Below the pieces are notes generated by a model, which ran no database searches, was not told where the DNA came from, and saw only the letters and a program-made list of their open reading frames with translations. A program made the position numbers and the translations under genes. From Streptomyces marincola (GTDB lineage Bacteria; Actinomycetota; Actinomycetes; Streptomycetales; Streptomycetaceae): a stretch of DNA of 64,000 nt. Location: assembly GCF_020410765.1 (NCBI RefSeq), contig NZ_CP084541.1:2865001-2929000 (forward strand). Reading direction: 5' to 3'. Shown piece after piece: positions 41,094 to 49,555 of the stretch. Numbering within the stretch: the first letter of the stretch is position 1; every line of letters begins with the position of its first letter.

Positions 41094-42331
41094 ACGACGG
41101 CTGGGACATCGCGTCGTTCTGGGAGAAGGAGCCGCGCGTCCTCGACGGCCCGCGCCTCGACGAGGAAACGCTGTTCGGCCTCGCCGTCGCGGCGGCGGCC
41201 CGGCGCGCCGGGCTGCCCGACCCGCAGGATGTCCGCGTGTTCGCGGACGACGGGACCGTCACCCCGGCCCGGGTGGACGCCTACCTGCCGTCGGCAGGAC
41301 GCGACGGCAGCTTCGCGCGCTACGCCGAGCGGATGCTCGCCGCGGTCGGCTCCTTCGCCCTGACCATCAATTCGCTCCAGCAGTTCGGCTGGGACTTCTG
41401 GCAGACCCTGCGCCGCGCGACCGATCCCGTGCTGGCCGCCGGGGGCTGGTCGGCGGGCGGCGTCGACTGCCACCTCATCGCGTCGGTCTACGGCACCGCC
41501 CCGACGCTGGTCCACAAGGACACCGCGGGCGTCTTCACGTACGTCGTGCGCGGCTTCAAACGCTTCTACACCTGGCCCTACGAGGTATTCGCCGGCATCG
41601 CGGGCGAGGAGGCGACGCAGCGGCAGGTGAACCTGCCCGCGTCCATCCGCCCCGAGGACCACCTGGACACCGCGACGGTCGTCGAGGGCGGACCCGGCTC
41701 CGTTCTGTACTGGCCTTCGGACCGGTGGCACTGCGCGATGTCGGACGGCAGGCTGGCCGTCTCGCTGCACCTCGCGCACTACCAGTGGGACGACCGCCTC
41801 GCGCTGCTGCTGCGCCGCGTGCGACGGCTGGCCGCGTCGGAGCTCGGCACCGGCAGGTTCGAGGGCGGGCCGGTGCCCGAGGCCGGCCCCGGCGGCGACC
41901 GCTCCACCGACGCGCAGGTCCGCAAGGTCGTGTCCCGGCTCGTCGACGACTCGGCACTCGACCTCGACCTGCGGCTCCGCCGCCTCAAGCGGCGCACCGC
42001 CTCGAACTTCGAGGTGATACCCCCGCCGCGGCCGTGTCCCGACCTGTCGGCGACGCCCGGCCCGCTGACCGTGCCGGAGGGGTCGGTGGCGCGGACACTG
42101 ACCGCCGACGGGGTCACCTACCTCGCGGTCAACGGCCACATCCTGCGGATCACGGGCGGCGCGTGGCTCGACGCGTTCCTGCCCTGGCTCGTCCCCGGCG
42201 CCGCGCACAGCCCCGAGGAGTGGGCGAACGCCGCCGCCGCGGCCGGCGGCCCGTCGGGTCCCGAGTGCACGGCGTTCCTGGGCGAACTGGTCAAGCGGGG
42301 GGCGCTCACCCCCGGGGAGGCGGACGCGTGA
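41090..42331 (+). CDS. JmjC-type 2-oxoglutarate/Fe(II) oxygenase with C-terminal winged-helix domain
   Basis: A 413-residue cupin_8/JmjC-like hydroxylase. The iron triad is visible as HKD (His142, Asp144) in APTLVHKDTAGVFTYVV and His214 in WPSDRWHCAMSDGRL; Lys157 in GFKRFYTW is the probable 2-oxoglutarate ligand. The C-terminal 80 residues (GVTYLAVNGHILRITGGAWL and ECTAFLGELVKRGALTPGEA) form a PqqD/winged-helix-like unit, as in ribosomal oxygenases and RRE domains, likely to hold the leader. In this cluster it probably hydroxylates a side chain of the core (for example Lys50, Ile or Leu); the target is inferred. The next gene overlaps by GTGA. Confidence 0.82.
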   Translation: MNDGWDIASFWEKEPRVLDGPRLDEETLFGLAVAAAARRAGLPDPQDVRVFADDGTVTPARVDAYLPSAGRDGSFARYAERMLAAVGSFALTINSLQQFGWDFWQTLRRATDPVLAAGGWSAGGVDCHLIASVYGTAPTLVHKDTAGVFTYVVRGFKRFYTWPYEVFAGIAGEEATQRQVNLPASIRPEDHLDTATVVEGGPGSVLYWPSDRWHCAMSDGRLAVSLHLAHYQWDDRLALLLRRVRRLAASELGTGRFEGGPVPEAGPGGDRSTDAQVRKVVSRLVDDSALDLDLRLRRLKRRTASNFEVIPPPRPCPDLSATPGPLTVPEGSVARTLTADGVTYLAVNGHILRITGGAWLDAFLPWLVPGAAHSPEEWANAAAAAGGPSGPECTAFLGELVKRGALTPGEADA

Positions 42332-43344
42332 GGCTCAACGACGGCGCGTTCGTCGCGGTCAAGGACGGCCAGCTGATGCTGGGGCACGTCGACCGCCCGT
42401 TCGACCTCTGGCGGGCCGACGCCGGCGTGCTCGTCCTCCTCGCGGAGATCGCGCGCGGCACACCGGCCGGGGAACTGCCGGACGCGATGGCCGCCGTGGT
42501 GGGCGCGGCCGGCGAGTCGGCCGTGCCCGCCGCCCTGGCGCACCTGCGCCGCGCGCACGTCGTCGCCGACGGCGCCGGCGCGGCGCTGCGCGACGTGAAC
42601 GCCGAGGTCGCGAAGGTCATCGGCGCGGCGCCCGACCTGCACGCGGACACCGGTTTCATGCGGGCGGCCCGCGCGTGCGAGGGGCTGACCCTCACGTCGG
42701 CCGCCGCCCAGTACGCCCTGTGGTCGGCGGTGCGGCACGTGATCGCCGCCGGGGTGCCCGGAGCCCTGGTCGAGTGCGGGGTGTGGCGCGGCGGCAGCAT
42801 GCTGCTCGCCGCGCTCGCCCTGCTGCGGGACGGCGTGCGCGATCGCGACCTGTTCCTCTTCGACACCTTCGGCTGGAGCTGGGAGCGGACGGGCGAGCAC
42901 GACGGCTTCATGGAGCCGGGGGGAACGGCGCGGGCCCCGGAGCGCACGCCCGCCGAGGAGGCGCCCGCCGGATCTGCCGCGCCGGGGCCGATGGACGTGG
43001 GCGTGTCGGCCGACGAGGTGCACGCGCGGATCACCGCCGCCGGCTACCCGGCGGACCGCGTGCACTGCGTCGCCGGCCTCGTCCAGGACACGCTTCCCGC
43101 GCGGGCTCCCGACCGCATCGCCCTGCTGCGGCTGGACACCGACCAGTACGAGTCGACCCTGCACGAACTGCGCGAACTCTACCCGCGCGTGGCCCCTGGC
43201 GGGCTCGTCATCATCGACGACTACGGCAAGCTCGCCGGCGCCACCAGGGCCGCGGACGCGTACCTGGCCGGGCTCGACCGCCCGGCCCTGCTCCACCGCA
43301 TCGACACGCAAGGCCGCATCTTCGTCAAGCCCGATGAGAGGTAG
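42328..43344 (+). CDS. TylF/MycF-type O-methyltransferase with N-terminal RRE-like domain
   Basis: A 338-residue fusion. Residues 1-85 (FVAVKDGQLMLGHVDRPFDL, then ALAHLRRAHVVAD) resemble a PqqD-like module. The C-terminal part is a macrocin-O-methyltransferase-type SAM enzyme: ALVECGVWRGGSMLLAAL (motif I, about 146-163), FLFDTFGW, LLRLDTDQYESTLHEL (metal Asp270) and GGLVIIDDYG (Asp297, Asp298). TylF-type enzymes are Mg-dependent and methylate sugar or phenol hydroxyls, so the acceptor could be Tyr52 or a hydroxyl placed by the oxygenases; both are inferences. A GTGA overlap couples it to the JmjC gene. Confidence 0.82.
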   Translation: MRLNDGAFVAVKDGQLMLGHVDRPFDLWRADAGVLVLLAEIARGTPAGELPDAMAAVVGAAGESAVPAALAHLRRAHVVADGAGAALRDVNAEVAKVIGAAPDLHADTGFMRAARACEGLTLTSAAAQYALWSAVRHVIAAGVPGALVECGVWRGGSMLLAALALLRDGVRDRDLFLFDTFGWSWERTGEHDGFMEPGGTARAPERTPAEEAPAGSAAPGPMDVGVSADEVHARITAAGYPADRVHCVAGLVQDTLPARAPDRIALLRLDTDQYESTLHELRELYPRVAPGGLVIIDDYGKLAGATRAADAYLAGLDRPALLHRIDTQGRIFVKPDER

Positions 43345-43349
43345 GACCC

Positions 43350-44381
43350 ATGGTTGCTGTCATCGATCACGCCGTGCGCCCGCGGTTCAGCCGTCATGTC
43401 TCCTTCGCCCTGGACGACCACGAGGTCAGGATCGAGGACGGCACGTACCGGGCCGCGTTCCCGGCCGGCGGCGTCACGCTGCCCGACCTGGACCGCCTCG
43501 CGGCCGGCGTGTCCCCGGACGAGCTGGTCGCCGGCGTCCGCGGCTGGCTCGGGTGCGGCGAGCCGGACGCGATCGCCGTCATCGAGCGCCTGTTCAGCAC
43601 CGGCCTGCTCGTCGACCCGGAAGCGGCGCGCCTCGACTCCGTTCCCGGCTCCTACGTCGCCTGCCGGCTCGTCGACGCGTTCCGGCGGGAGTTCCCCCGC
43701 GTCGTCTCCGGCTCGCCGCTGCTGCGCGACCTGGCCGCCGGGCGCGACCGCGGCCTGGCGCTCGGCTTCCTGCTGGAGACCTACTTCGTGGTCCGGGCCG
43801 CGGTCTGGACGACCGACCCCGTTTTCCGGCACCCCATGACCCCGGCCCAGCGCGAGGCCCTGGACGACTTCCGGGCGTCGGAGTCGGGGCACGGCGAACT
43901 GCTCCTCGGCGGCTTCTCGGCCGCCGGGTTCGACACCGACGCGCTGCGCCGCAGCCAGGCCGCCGTCGAGACCTTGGCCTACGCGCAGTCCTACGGCGCG
44001 TTCGCGTGGCAGGGGGTCGCGGAGTTCGCCGCGTCCCTGGTGCTGCCCGAGGTGCCGGCGCTCGGCGCGGACCCGGCCGCCCCCGGTGTCGACGTGCTCG
44101 ACCTGATCGAACAGCGACACGGGGTGCCCGGCAGCCTGATCGCCCGGTTCCGGGCCCACGACGCCGAGGACGTCGAGGCCGACCACGGCGGGCTGCCCGG
44201 CATCCTGCTGTCGGAGGAACGGGACCTGACGCCCGCGAAGGTGGAACGGCTGTTCGTCGTCCTGCGGCACATGATGGACCTCTACCGCAGCCACCTCGAC
44301 GCGGTGCACCGGCGCTACGCGCACTGGGACCCGGACGCGGCAGCCGGCCCGGAACTGCCCGACAACGCCCTCCGGTTCTGA
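43350..44381 (+). CDS. haem-oxygenase-like diiron oxidase (HDO) with N-terminal RRE-like region
   Basis: A 343-residue iron-containing redox enzyme of the haem-oxygenase-like fold. Residues 15-95 (HVSFALDDHEVRIEDGTYRA, then IERLFSTGLLVDPEA) again look like a PqqD-type module. The helical domain carries likely iron ligands: Glu143 in LLETYFVV, Glu178 and His181 in SESGHGELLL, and the Asp/His group in HDAEDVEADHG (270-280) plus His315. Members of this superfamily perform N-oxygenation, C-C cleavage (BesC, UndA) or self-sacrificing oxidation of tyrosine (CADD). ATG at 43350, 5 bp after the previous gene. It should be the most unusual chemical step of the pathway. Confidence 0.78.
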   Translation: MVAVIDHAVRPRFSRHVSFALDDHEVRIEDGTYRAAFPAGGVTLPDLDRLAAGVSPDELVAGVRGWLGCGEPDAIAVIERLFSTGLLVDPEAARLDSVPGSYVACRLVDAFRREFPRVVSGSPLLRDLAAGRDRGLALGFLLETYFVVRAAVWTTDPVFRHPMTPAQREALDDFRASESGHGELLLGGFSAAGFDTDALRRSQAAVETLAYAQSYGAFAWQGVAEFAASLVLPEVPALGADPAAPGVDVLDLIEQRHGVPGSLIARFRAHDAEDVEADHGGLPGILLSEERDLTPAKVERLFVVLRHMMDLYRSHLDAVHRRYAHWDPDAAAGPELPDNALRF

Positions 44382-44419
44382 TCCGGCGAGCACGCCGAGG
44401 AAGGCGTTCACCACACGAC

Positions 44420-45163
44420 ATGACAGCCACCGGTTTTTACGACGGTCTCATCGGGACCGTGTACGCTTCCGCGATCGCCGACCAACACTTCGGTGAGGAC
44501 GCGGTGTTCGCCCGGGTCGTCGCCCGCGCCGGCGGTACCGCGCTCGAACTGGGCAGCGGCACCGGGCGCCTGCTGCTGCGCCTGCTCGGCGCGGGGCACT
44601 CCGTGCACGGGCTGGAGATCTCCGAGGAGATGACCGCCCGGTGCCGGGCCGCCGCGGCACGCCAGGGGCTCAGCCCCGTGGTGCACCGCGGCAGCTTCGC
44701 GCCCCTGGACGGGGCGCTGAGCGGGTACGCGGCGATGTACTGCCCGCTCAACGCGTTCAGCTTCGTCATCGACGACGAACTCGCCCGCGCGTCACTGCGC
44801 GGCTACGCCGCCGCGCTCGAAACGGGCGGCACGCTCGCGATCACCGGATCGGCCGGCGACCCGGCCGCGCTGCGCGCCACGGCCGGCTGGGTGCGGCGGC
44901 CCGACGTTCCCGTCGACGAGGCCCACGTCGCCAGGGTCGAGGAGCGCCGCACGGCCGAGGCGGCGGGACGGCACCTGCGGGTCGAGCGGATCGTCGAGCT
45001 CGTGGACGCCGCAGGGACGGTCCGCGCGCGCCAGGAGGGCACGCAACTGCGCCGGCTGCGGCCGATGTCGGAGCTCGCGGAGCTGTTCGACGAGGCGGGG
45101 TTCACCGATCTGCACGCCATCGGCGACGACGCCGACCACGTCATGACGGGCCGGAAGAGATGA
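44420..45163 (+). CDS. class I SAM-dependent methyltransferase
   Basis: A 247-residue class I methyltransferase. Motif I is ALELGSGTGRLLLRLLGAGH (about 41-60), motif II contains GLEISEEMTARCR, and AMYCPLNAFSF occupies the motif IV position. The C-terminal half resembles small-molecule or N/O-methyltransferases of antibiotic pathways. ATG at 44420, 38 bp after the HDO gene. It overlaps the MFS gene by ATGA. No leader-binding module is seen, so it may act late, on the released product, for instance on the N terminus or carboxylate. Confidence 0.82.
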   Translation: MTATGFYDGLIGTVYASAIADQHFGEDAVFARVVARAGGTALELGSGTGRLLLRLLGAGHSVHGLEISEEMTARCRAAAARQGLSPVVHRGSFAPLDGALSGYAAMYCPLNAFSFVIDDELARASLRGYAAALETGGTLAITGSAGDPAALRATAGWVRRPDVPVDEAHVARVEERRTAEAAGRHLRVERIVELVDAAGTVRARQEGTQLRRLRPMSELAELFDEAGFTDLHAIGDDADHVMTGRKR

Positions 45164-46389
45164 GGGCCGCGACGCCACCGGGCGAGGGCCGCGGCCGGAC
45201 GGCCGCCGCGGTCTTCCTCGTCGCCGTGTTCGTCTCGGCCATGGGCGACGAGATCGCGGCGATCGCCGTCCTGGTCGAGATCGCGGGCAGCGAGCAGTCG
45301 CTGCTCGTCGCCGCCCTGCTGATCCTCCAGATCGCCCCGGCCGTCCTCCTCTCCCCCCTGGCCGGCTCGCTGCTCGACCGCCGGGACGCGGCGCGGGTGC
45401 TCGCCCTCGCCTCGCTCGTCCAGGCCGTCGTCCTGCTGGCGATGAGCGCGTGGCCGAGCACGCCCGGCCTGATCGCCGGCATGGCGGTCGTGGGGGTGTG
45501 CGCGGCGGTCGCCACACCCGCGGTCATCGTGCTCATGCCCCTCCTCGCCGGGGAGGCGTTCCCCGCCCGCGCCAACGGGCTGCTGGAGTCGAGCCGTGCG
45601 GCCTCGACCCTGCTCGGTCCTGTCATCGGGGGCGTCCTGGTGGCGGCCGTGGGGATCAGGGTCGCGCTGCTCGTCGACGCCGTGTCGTTCCTGCTGGCCG
45701 CGTGCGCCATCGCCCTCGCGCGCGTGCACCGGCCGGTGGAACGGGGCGAAGGCCCCTGGTGGAAGGGCGCGACGGACGGGCTGACGTTCCTGGCCCGCCA
45801 GCCGCGGCTGCGCGCGGTGCTGCCCGTGGTCGTGTTCACCGTGTCGGCCAGCTCGATGGTCAACGTCGCCATGGTGTTCTTCGTGCGGGACGCACTGGAC
45901 GCGGGAAGCGCGCTGCTCGGCCTGCTGACCGCCGCGTGGGGCGCGGGCGCGCTCGCGGGGGCCGCCCTGGCCACCCGCAGGGAATGGGAAACGCCGGAAC
46001 GCGCCGTCCTGTTCGGCGCGGCGGGCATGGGCCTGGCGATCCTGCTGTTCGGCGCGGTCGCCGTGGCCGGCGTCACGCTCGTGATGGCGTTCGCGGCCGG
46101 CGTGGCCAACGCCTACCAGAACATCGCGATGCGCACCTCCGTCCAAGTGCGAACGCCGAAGGAGCTGCTGGGCCGGGCCCACGCCGCGGCGGGCTCCGTG
46201 GTGAACACCTTCTTCCTCGTCGGGTACGCCATCGGGGGCGTGTTCGCCGCGAGCGACGCCAGGGCCACGTTCCTCGTGGCCGGTGCGGTGACGGTGGTCG
46301 CCGCCTGCGCCGGGCTCGCCATGGGGGACGTCCGCCTCCGCCCGGCGGCGACGCGGGACCGCGTCGGCAGCGAAAGCGCGGGCGGCTGA
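45160..46389 (+). CDS. MFS exporter of the RiPP cluster
   Basis: A 409-residue, roughly 12-helix major facilitator. The first helix is AAAVFLVAVFVSAMGDEIAA. The conserved loop is SPLAGSLLDRRDAARVLALA between helices 2 and 3, and LLESSRAASTLLGPVIGGVL resembles the drug:proton antiporter (DHA3-like) motif. Most RiPPs use ABC exporters, so an MFS protein fits a small final product. Coupled to the methyltransferase gene by ATGA and one base from overlapping the M16 gene. Confidence 0.88.
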   Translation: MRAATPPGEGRGRTAAAVFLVAVFVSAMGDEIAAIAVLVEIAGSEQSLLVAALLILQIAPAVLLSPLAGSLLDRRDAARVLALASLVQAVVLLAMSAWPSTPGLIAGMAVVGVCAAVATPAVIVLMPLLAGEAFPARANGLLESSRAASTLLGPVIGGVLVAAVGIRVALLVDAVSFLLAACAIALARVHRPVERGEGPWWKGATDGLTFLARQPRLRAVLPVVVFTVSASSMVNVAMVFFVRDALDAGSALLGLLTAAWGAGALAGAALATRREWETPERAVLFGAAGMGLAILLFGAVAVAGVTLVMAFAAGVANAYQNIAMRTSVQVRTPKELLGRAHAAAGSVVNTFFLVGYAIGGVFAASDARATFLVAGAVTVVAACAGLAMGDVRLRPAATRDRVGSESAGG

Positions 46390-47570
46390 TGCCGGCGGCC
46401 GTTCGCCTGGGGAACGCGCGGGCCTCGGTCCGCGTGGTTCCCGACAGCCCCTACAGCGTGGTCTGCGTGGCCGTGGACCGCGGGTACCTCGACGACCCCC
46501 CGGCCTGCACCGGCCTCGCCCACCTGTTCGAGCACGTGTGGTTCGCCCGCGACCCGGATCTCGGCACGCTCGCCTGGGGCGAGACGCGCGAGAACGCGGT
46601 GCTGCTCCACCACGCCTGCCCGCCGGAGGAGGTGGCCGCAGTGGTGGACGCCGTCGCCCGCCGGCTCGACGACGGCGACCGCAGGGCGACGGCACCGCAC
46701 ATCGCCGCCGCCCGGGCCCTGATCGGTCTGGAGCGGCGCGGCCTGCGCGAGGACCGCCTGCGCGGATTCCCCCGGCTCGACATCGCCCGTGCGCTGCGCG
46801 GCGACCGGACGTTCGACCCCGTCGCCGTCACGGCCGCCGGGCTCGACCCGCCCGCGGTGGCCGACGCGATCCGCCGGTTCCCCGCCGGCCGGGCCCACGC
46901 CCTGGCCGTGGTGGGCCCCACCGCCTCGCCGACCGCCGACGACCTCGCCCGCCTGCTCGCCGGAGCGGTGCCCGGCGCGGTGCCCGGCGGGGACCGCGCC
47001 ACGGGCCCGCCGGCCCTCCTGCCGCGGGAACGGCGGGCCCCGGAGGAACCGCGGGACGCGGGGGGCGGCGACGCCGGGGCGTGCGCGAGGGCCTGGGTCC
47101 TGCCCAGCGGCCCCGAGGTCGCGGCGGCGGCCTGGCTCGGCGGCAGCCTGCTCGAACGGCGTTCCTGGCCCGCCCCGCTGCGCTGGGCCTCCGGCCGCGT
47201 CGTCTCGCCGCGCGGTGTGGCGCCGGTGCGCGGCGGGCAGCTGTACGCGGTCGCGGCGGGAACGGCACCGGCCGGCACCGCCGCACGCCGTCCCAACCTG
47301 GTGGACGACGTCCTGCTGCCCGCGCTGCACGGGCCGTCGGACGACCTGCGCCTGGCCCGGGAGGCCGTGGCGGCGACACGCTTCGACACCGCGGAACTCG
47401 CCGCCATCGACGCACTCGACCTGCTGGCGCCCGGCCGCGCCGGCCGGCACGACGACGTGCTCGACGCGGTGCGCCGGGCCGACGCGGGCACCCTGCGCGC
47501 GTTCGGTGAACTCCTCGCGTCGAGTCCGTCCGCGGCGTTCCGCGCCCGTCCGGGGACGGCGTCGTGGTGA
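46389..47570 (+). CDS. M16-family metallopeptidase, catalytic subunit
   Basis: A 393-residue inverzincin-type peptidase. The zinc motif HxxEH is present as HLFEH (His45, Glu48, His49) in TGLAHLFEHVWFARDPD, with Glu115 or Glu121 as the third ligand, 66-72 residues later. The second half (TAARRPNLVDDVLLPALHG) is weakly M16-like. It shares a GTGA overlap with the next gene, which encodes an M16-like protein without the zinc motif, so the two likely form one heterodimeric peptidase, as in PqqF/PqqG or AlbE/AlbF. Its presumed task is leader removal from the modified precursor. ATG at 46389 overlaps the MFS stop by one base. Confidence 0.82.
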   Translation: MPAAVRLGNARASVRVVPDSPYSVVCVAVDRGYLDDPPACTGLAHLFEHVWFARDPDLGTLAWGETRENAVLLHHACPPEEVAAVVDAVARRLDDGDRRATAPHIAAARALIGLERRGLREDRLRGFPRLDIARALRGDRTFDPVAVTAAGLDPPAVADAIRRFPAGRAHALAVVGPTASPTADDLARLLAGAVPGAVPGGDRATGPPALLPRERRAPEEPRDAGGGDAGACARAWVLPSGPEVAAAAWLGGSLLERRSWPAPLRWASGRVVSPRGVAPVRGGQLYAVAAGTAPAGTAARRPNLVDDVLLPALHGPSDDLRLAREAVAATRFDTAELAAIDALDLLAPGRAGRHDDVLDAVRRADAGTLRAFGELLASSPSAAFRARPGTASW

Positions 47571-48781
47571 GCCGGCCGGTCGAGCCGTCCGCCGCCCGCG
47601 ACGGCACCGTGTGCGGCGTCCAGCGGTACGACGCGATCCGCAGCCTGCGGTGCTTCGGCACGGCCGGGCCGCGGCCACGCATGCGGGTGGAGGTCACGGG
47701 CGCGTTCCCCGGCCGCGCCGGTGACGGCATCGTGCGCGACGCCCTGGTGATTCCGCGCGTTCTCGACTTCTGGGCGGGACGCGGCTCACCGCGCGTGCTG
47801 GCGGACCACGGCACGCCGCGGGGGGTGGAGGTGACGCCTCCCGCCATCGATCCGCCGGCCGTATGGCGGGACGCCGCTGTCCTGCACGCCGCGGTGCGGG
47901 AGGCGCTCGTCCACACCGTCAGGGACGACGGCGCGGACCGCGCCCTGGTCCGCGCCGTCGCCGCGCGCACGCGGACGTCCCACGACATCGCGGCCCTGGC
48001 GACCCGGGCCTTCCGGGCTGCCGAGCCGACCCCGGACGAGCCCACCCGGCTGCGCTCCGACCGGCTCGCCGCGCGTGTACTCGACGACGCGCGCCGCCTG
48101 TTGGACAACGCGCCGGTCCACGCCCCCCGAATCGCCGCCGGGGTGGCCATCACCGCGGGTCGGCCCCAGGGCCCGGGCCGGGCGGGCGGCGCCATGCCGG
48201 GCGACCTGGCGATCCGCCTCCCGCGCGGCCTGGCACCCCGCGCGTGGACGGAGGTCGAGTCACCGCGCGCCGAACTCGCCCACGTCCAGATCCGCCGCCC
48301 GATCCCCAGGATCGGCACCGTGCGGGCCCTCGCGGCGGTCCTCGTCGCGAACCAGGCCGCCTTCGGCCCCTACAGCTCGGCCGTCGACGGCGTCGTCCGC
48401 GTGCGGGAGGCGTTGACATACCTCTGGGACTGCGTGATCGACCTCGGGCACGGGGAGTTCGTCATGCTGGCGGCACCCGACGCGGCGGACGCCGACCGGC
48501 TGATCGCCCTGGTGCGCGGGGCGCACGAGGAGGTCGGGACGGCGCACGCGCTCGCCACGGCCCGGCGCATCGCGCGCACCGCGCTGCTGCGCCGCACCGG
48601 GCCGCCCGACCAGGGGCTCGCCCTCCAGTCAGAGGCTCAGCAGTCCTGCCTGCCGGCGGAGTTCGTCGCCTCGCTGCTCGCCGCGCTGCGGGATGTGACC
48701 GCGCGGGAGGTCGACGCGGCCCTGCCCGCGGTCCTCGCCGAGCCGCTGTCCGTGACGCTGGTGGTCCCCTCGGCCCGCTGA
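47567..48781 (+). CDS. M16-family peptidase-like partner subunit
   Basis: A 404-residue M16-fold protein lacking HxxEH. The N-terminal half is divergent. The C-terminal half retains the substrate-clamp elements LVANQAAFGPYSSAVDGVVR and EALTYLWDCVIDLGHGEFV, similar to the RxxxY region of M16B subunits. It probably completes the closed chamber of the catalytic subunit encoded just upstream. The start is GTG at 47567, giving the usual GTGA overlap; GTG at 47564 is equally possible. It is the last gene of the block and is followed by a hairpin terminator. Confidence 0.75.
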   Translation: MSRPVEPSAARDGTVCGVQRYDAIRSLRCFGTAGPRPRMRVEVTGAFPGRAGDGIVRDALVIPRVLDFWAGRGSPRVLADHGTPRGVEVTPPAIDPPAVWRDAAVLHAAVREALVHTVRDDGADRALVRAVAARTRTSHDIAALATRAFRAAEPTPDEPTRLRSDRLAARVLDDARRLLDNAPVHAPRIAAGVAITAGRPQGPGRAGGAMPGDLAIRLPRGLAPRAWTEVESPRAELAHVQIRRPIPRIGTVRALAAVLVANQAAFGPYSSAVDGVVRVREALTYLWDCVIDLGHGEFVMLAAPDAADADRLIALVRGAHEEVGTAHALATARRIARTALLRRTGPPDQGLALQSEAQQSCLPAEFVASLLAALRDVTAREVDAALPAVLAEPLSVTLVVPSAR

Positions 48782-48800
48782 GGCCACCGGGACCCGTGTC

Positions 48801-48829
48801 CGCGCCGGGCGCCCTCGCCGCCCGGCGCG
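48801..48829. terminator. hairpin terminator at the end of the RiPP operon
   Basis: CGCGCCGGG (48801-48809) and CCCGGCGCG (48821-48829) form a 9-bp stem around an 11-nt loop, between the convergent M16-like and DUF2087 genes. Confidence 0.5.
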
Positions 48830-48839
48830 GGCCGGGCGG

Positions 48840-49448
48840 TCAGCGCCCGGTGGTCGCCGCGTCGCCGCCCGCCGGGGGCCGGCGGCGGTACCCGGCGGCG
48901 CCCGACCGGTCCACCAGGCCCTGGTCGGCGAGCAGCCGGCGCAGGCCGGCGACATCGTCGCCCGCCTGCCCGAGGATCTCGTTGACCTCGGTCTCGGTCA
49001 GCGACCTGTCCTCGGGCAGCAGCTCGGCCAGGGCGCGGGCCATCGCGCCGAGGTCGTCCGGGTTCTTGGGCAGAGCGGAGACGCGCCCGTGGGTCAGGTA
49101 GCGGCGCAGCGGGGACCCGGGTGGGACGACCTGGCACAGCGCGGTGAACTCGGCCACCGCGGCGGCGAGTTCGCCGAGACGTGCGGTGTCGGCCGTCAGC
49201 TCCCCGCCGTGCCGGTCGAGCAGGCCGGCCTCGGTGAGGCGCACGACCTCCTTGGACACCGTCCGCACATCGAGGCCGAGCCGCCCCGCGACGTCGGACA
49301 GCCCGGCCGGGCCGGAGGCCGCGTTCAGTTCGGTGACGGTGTGCAGCAGGGCGAGCCGCCGGCCGTTGGACAGCGCGAGCAGCGCGTCGGCCGCGTCGCT
49401 GAGAGCGGCGGACCCCGGGCGCCTGGGCGAACGAGCGGTGACGGACAT
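48840..49448 (-). CDS. ArsR-like HTH regulator with DUF2087 domain
   Basis: A 202-residue regulator. A winged helix-turn-helix lies at about 18-95 (LALSNGRRLALLHTVTEL, then DVAGRLGLDVRTVSKEVVRL), followed by a C-terminal DUF2087 domain (LPKNPDDLGAMARALAELLP, then SLTETEVNEILGQAGDDVAG). This two-domain form is common in actinobacteria; its targets are unknown. ATG at 49448. It converges on the RiPP operon, so it could regulate that operon, but no shared operator was found and it may simply mark the boundary. Confidence 0.78.
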   Translation of the reverse strand: MSVTARSPRRPGSAALSDAADALLALSNGRRLALLHTVTELNAASGPAGLSDVAGRLGLDVRTVSKEVVRLTEAGLLDRHGGELTADTARLGELAAAVAEFTALCQVVPPGSPLRRYLTHGRVSALPKNPDDLGAMARALAELLPEDRSLTETEVNEILGQAGDDVAGLRRLLADQGLVDRSGAAGYRRRPPAGGDAATTGR

Positions 49449-49555
49449 GGAGTTACCCTAACGCCGCACCGCGCGCGACGGCATGGGGCGCGTACCGGCC
49501 CGCGGTCCGGCCCCGCCGGGCCGTCCGCACCCGCCGCCGACCGCCCCGCGGCCGG

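Noticed and set aside
48840..49448. DUF2087 regulator as cluster-specific activator
   Set aside because: It converges on the operon beyond a terminator and no shared binding motif was found.
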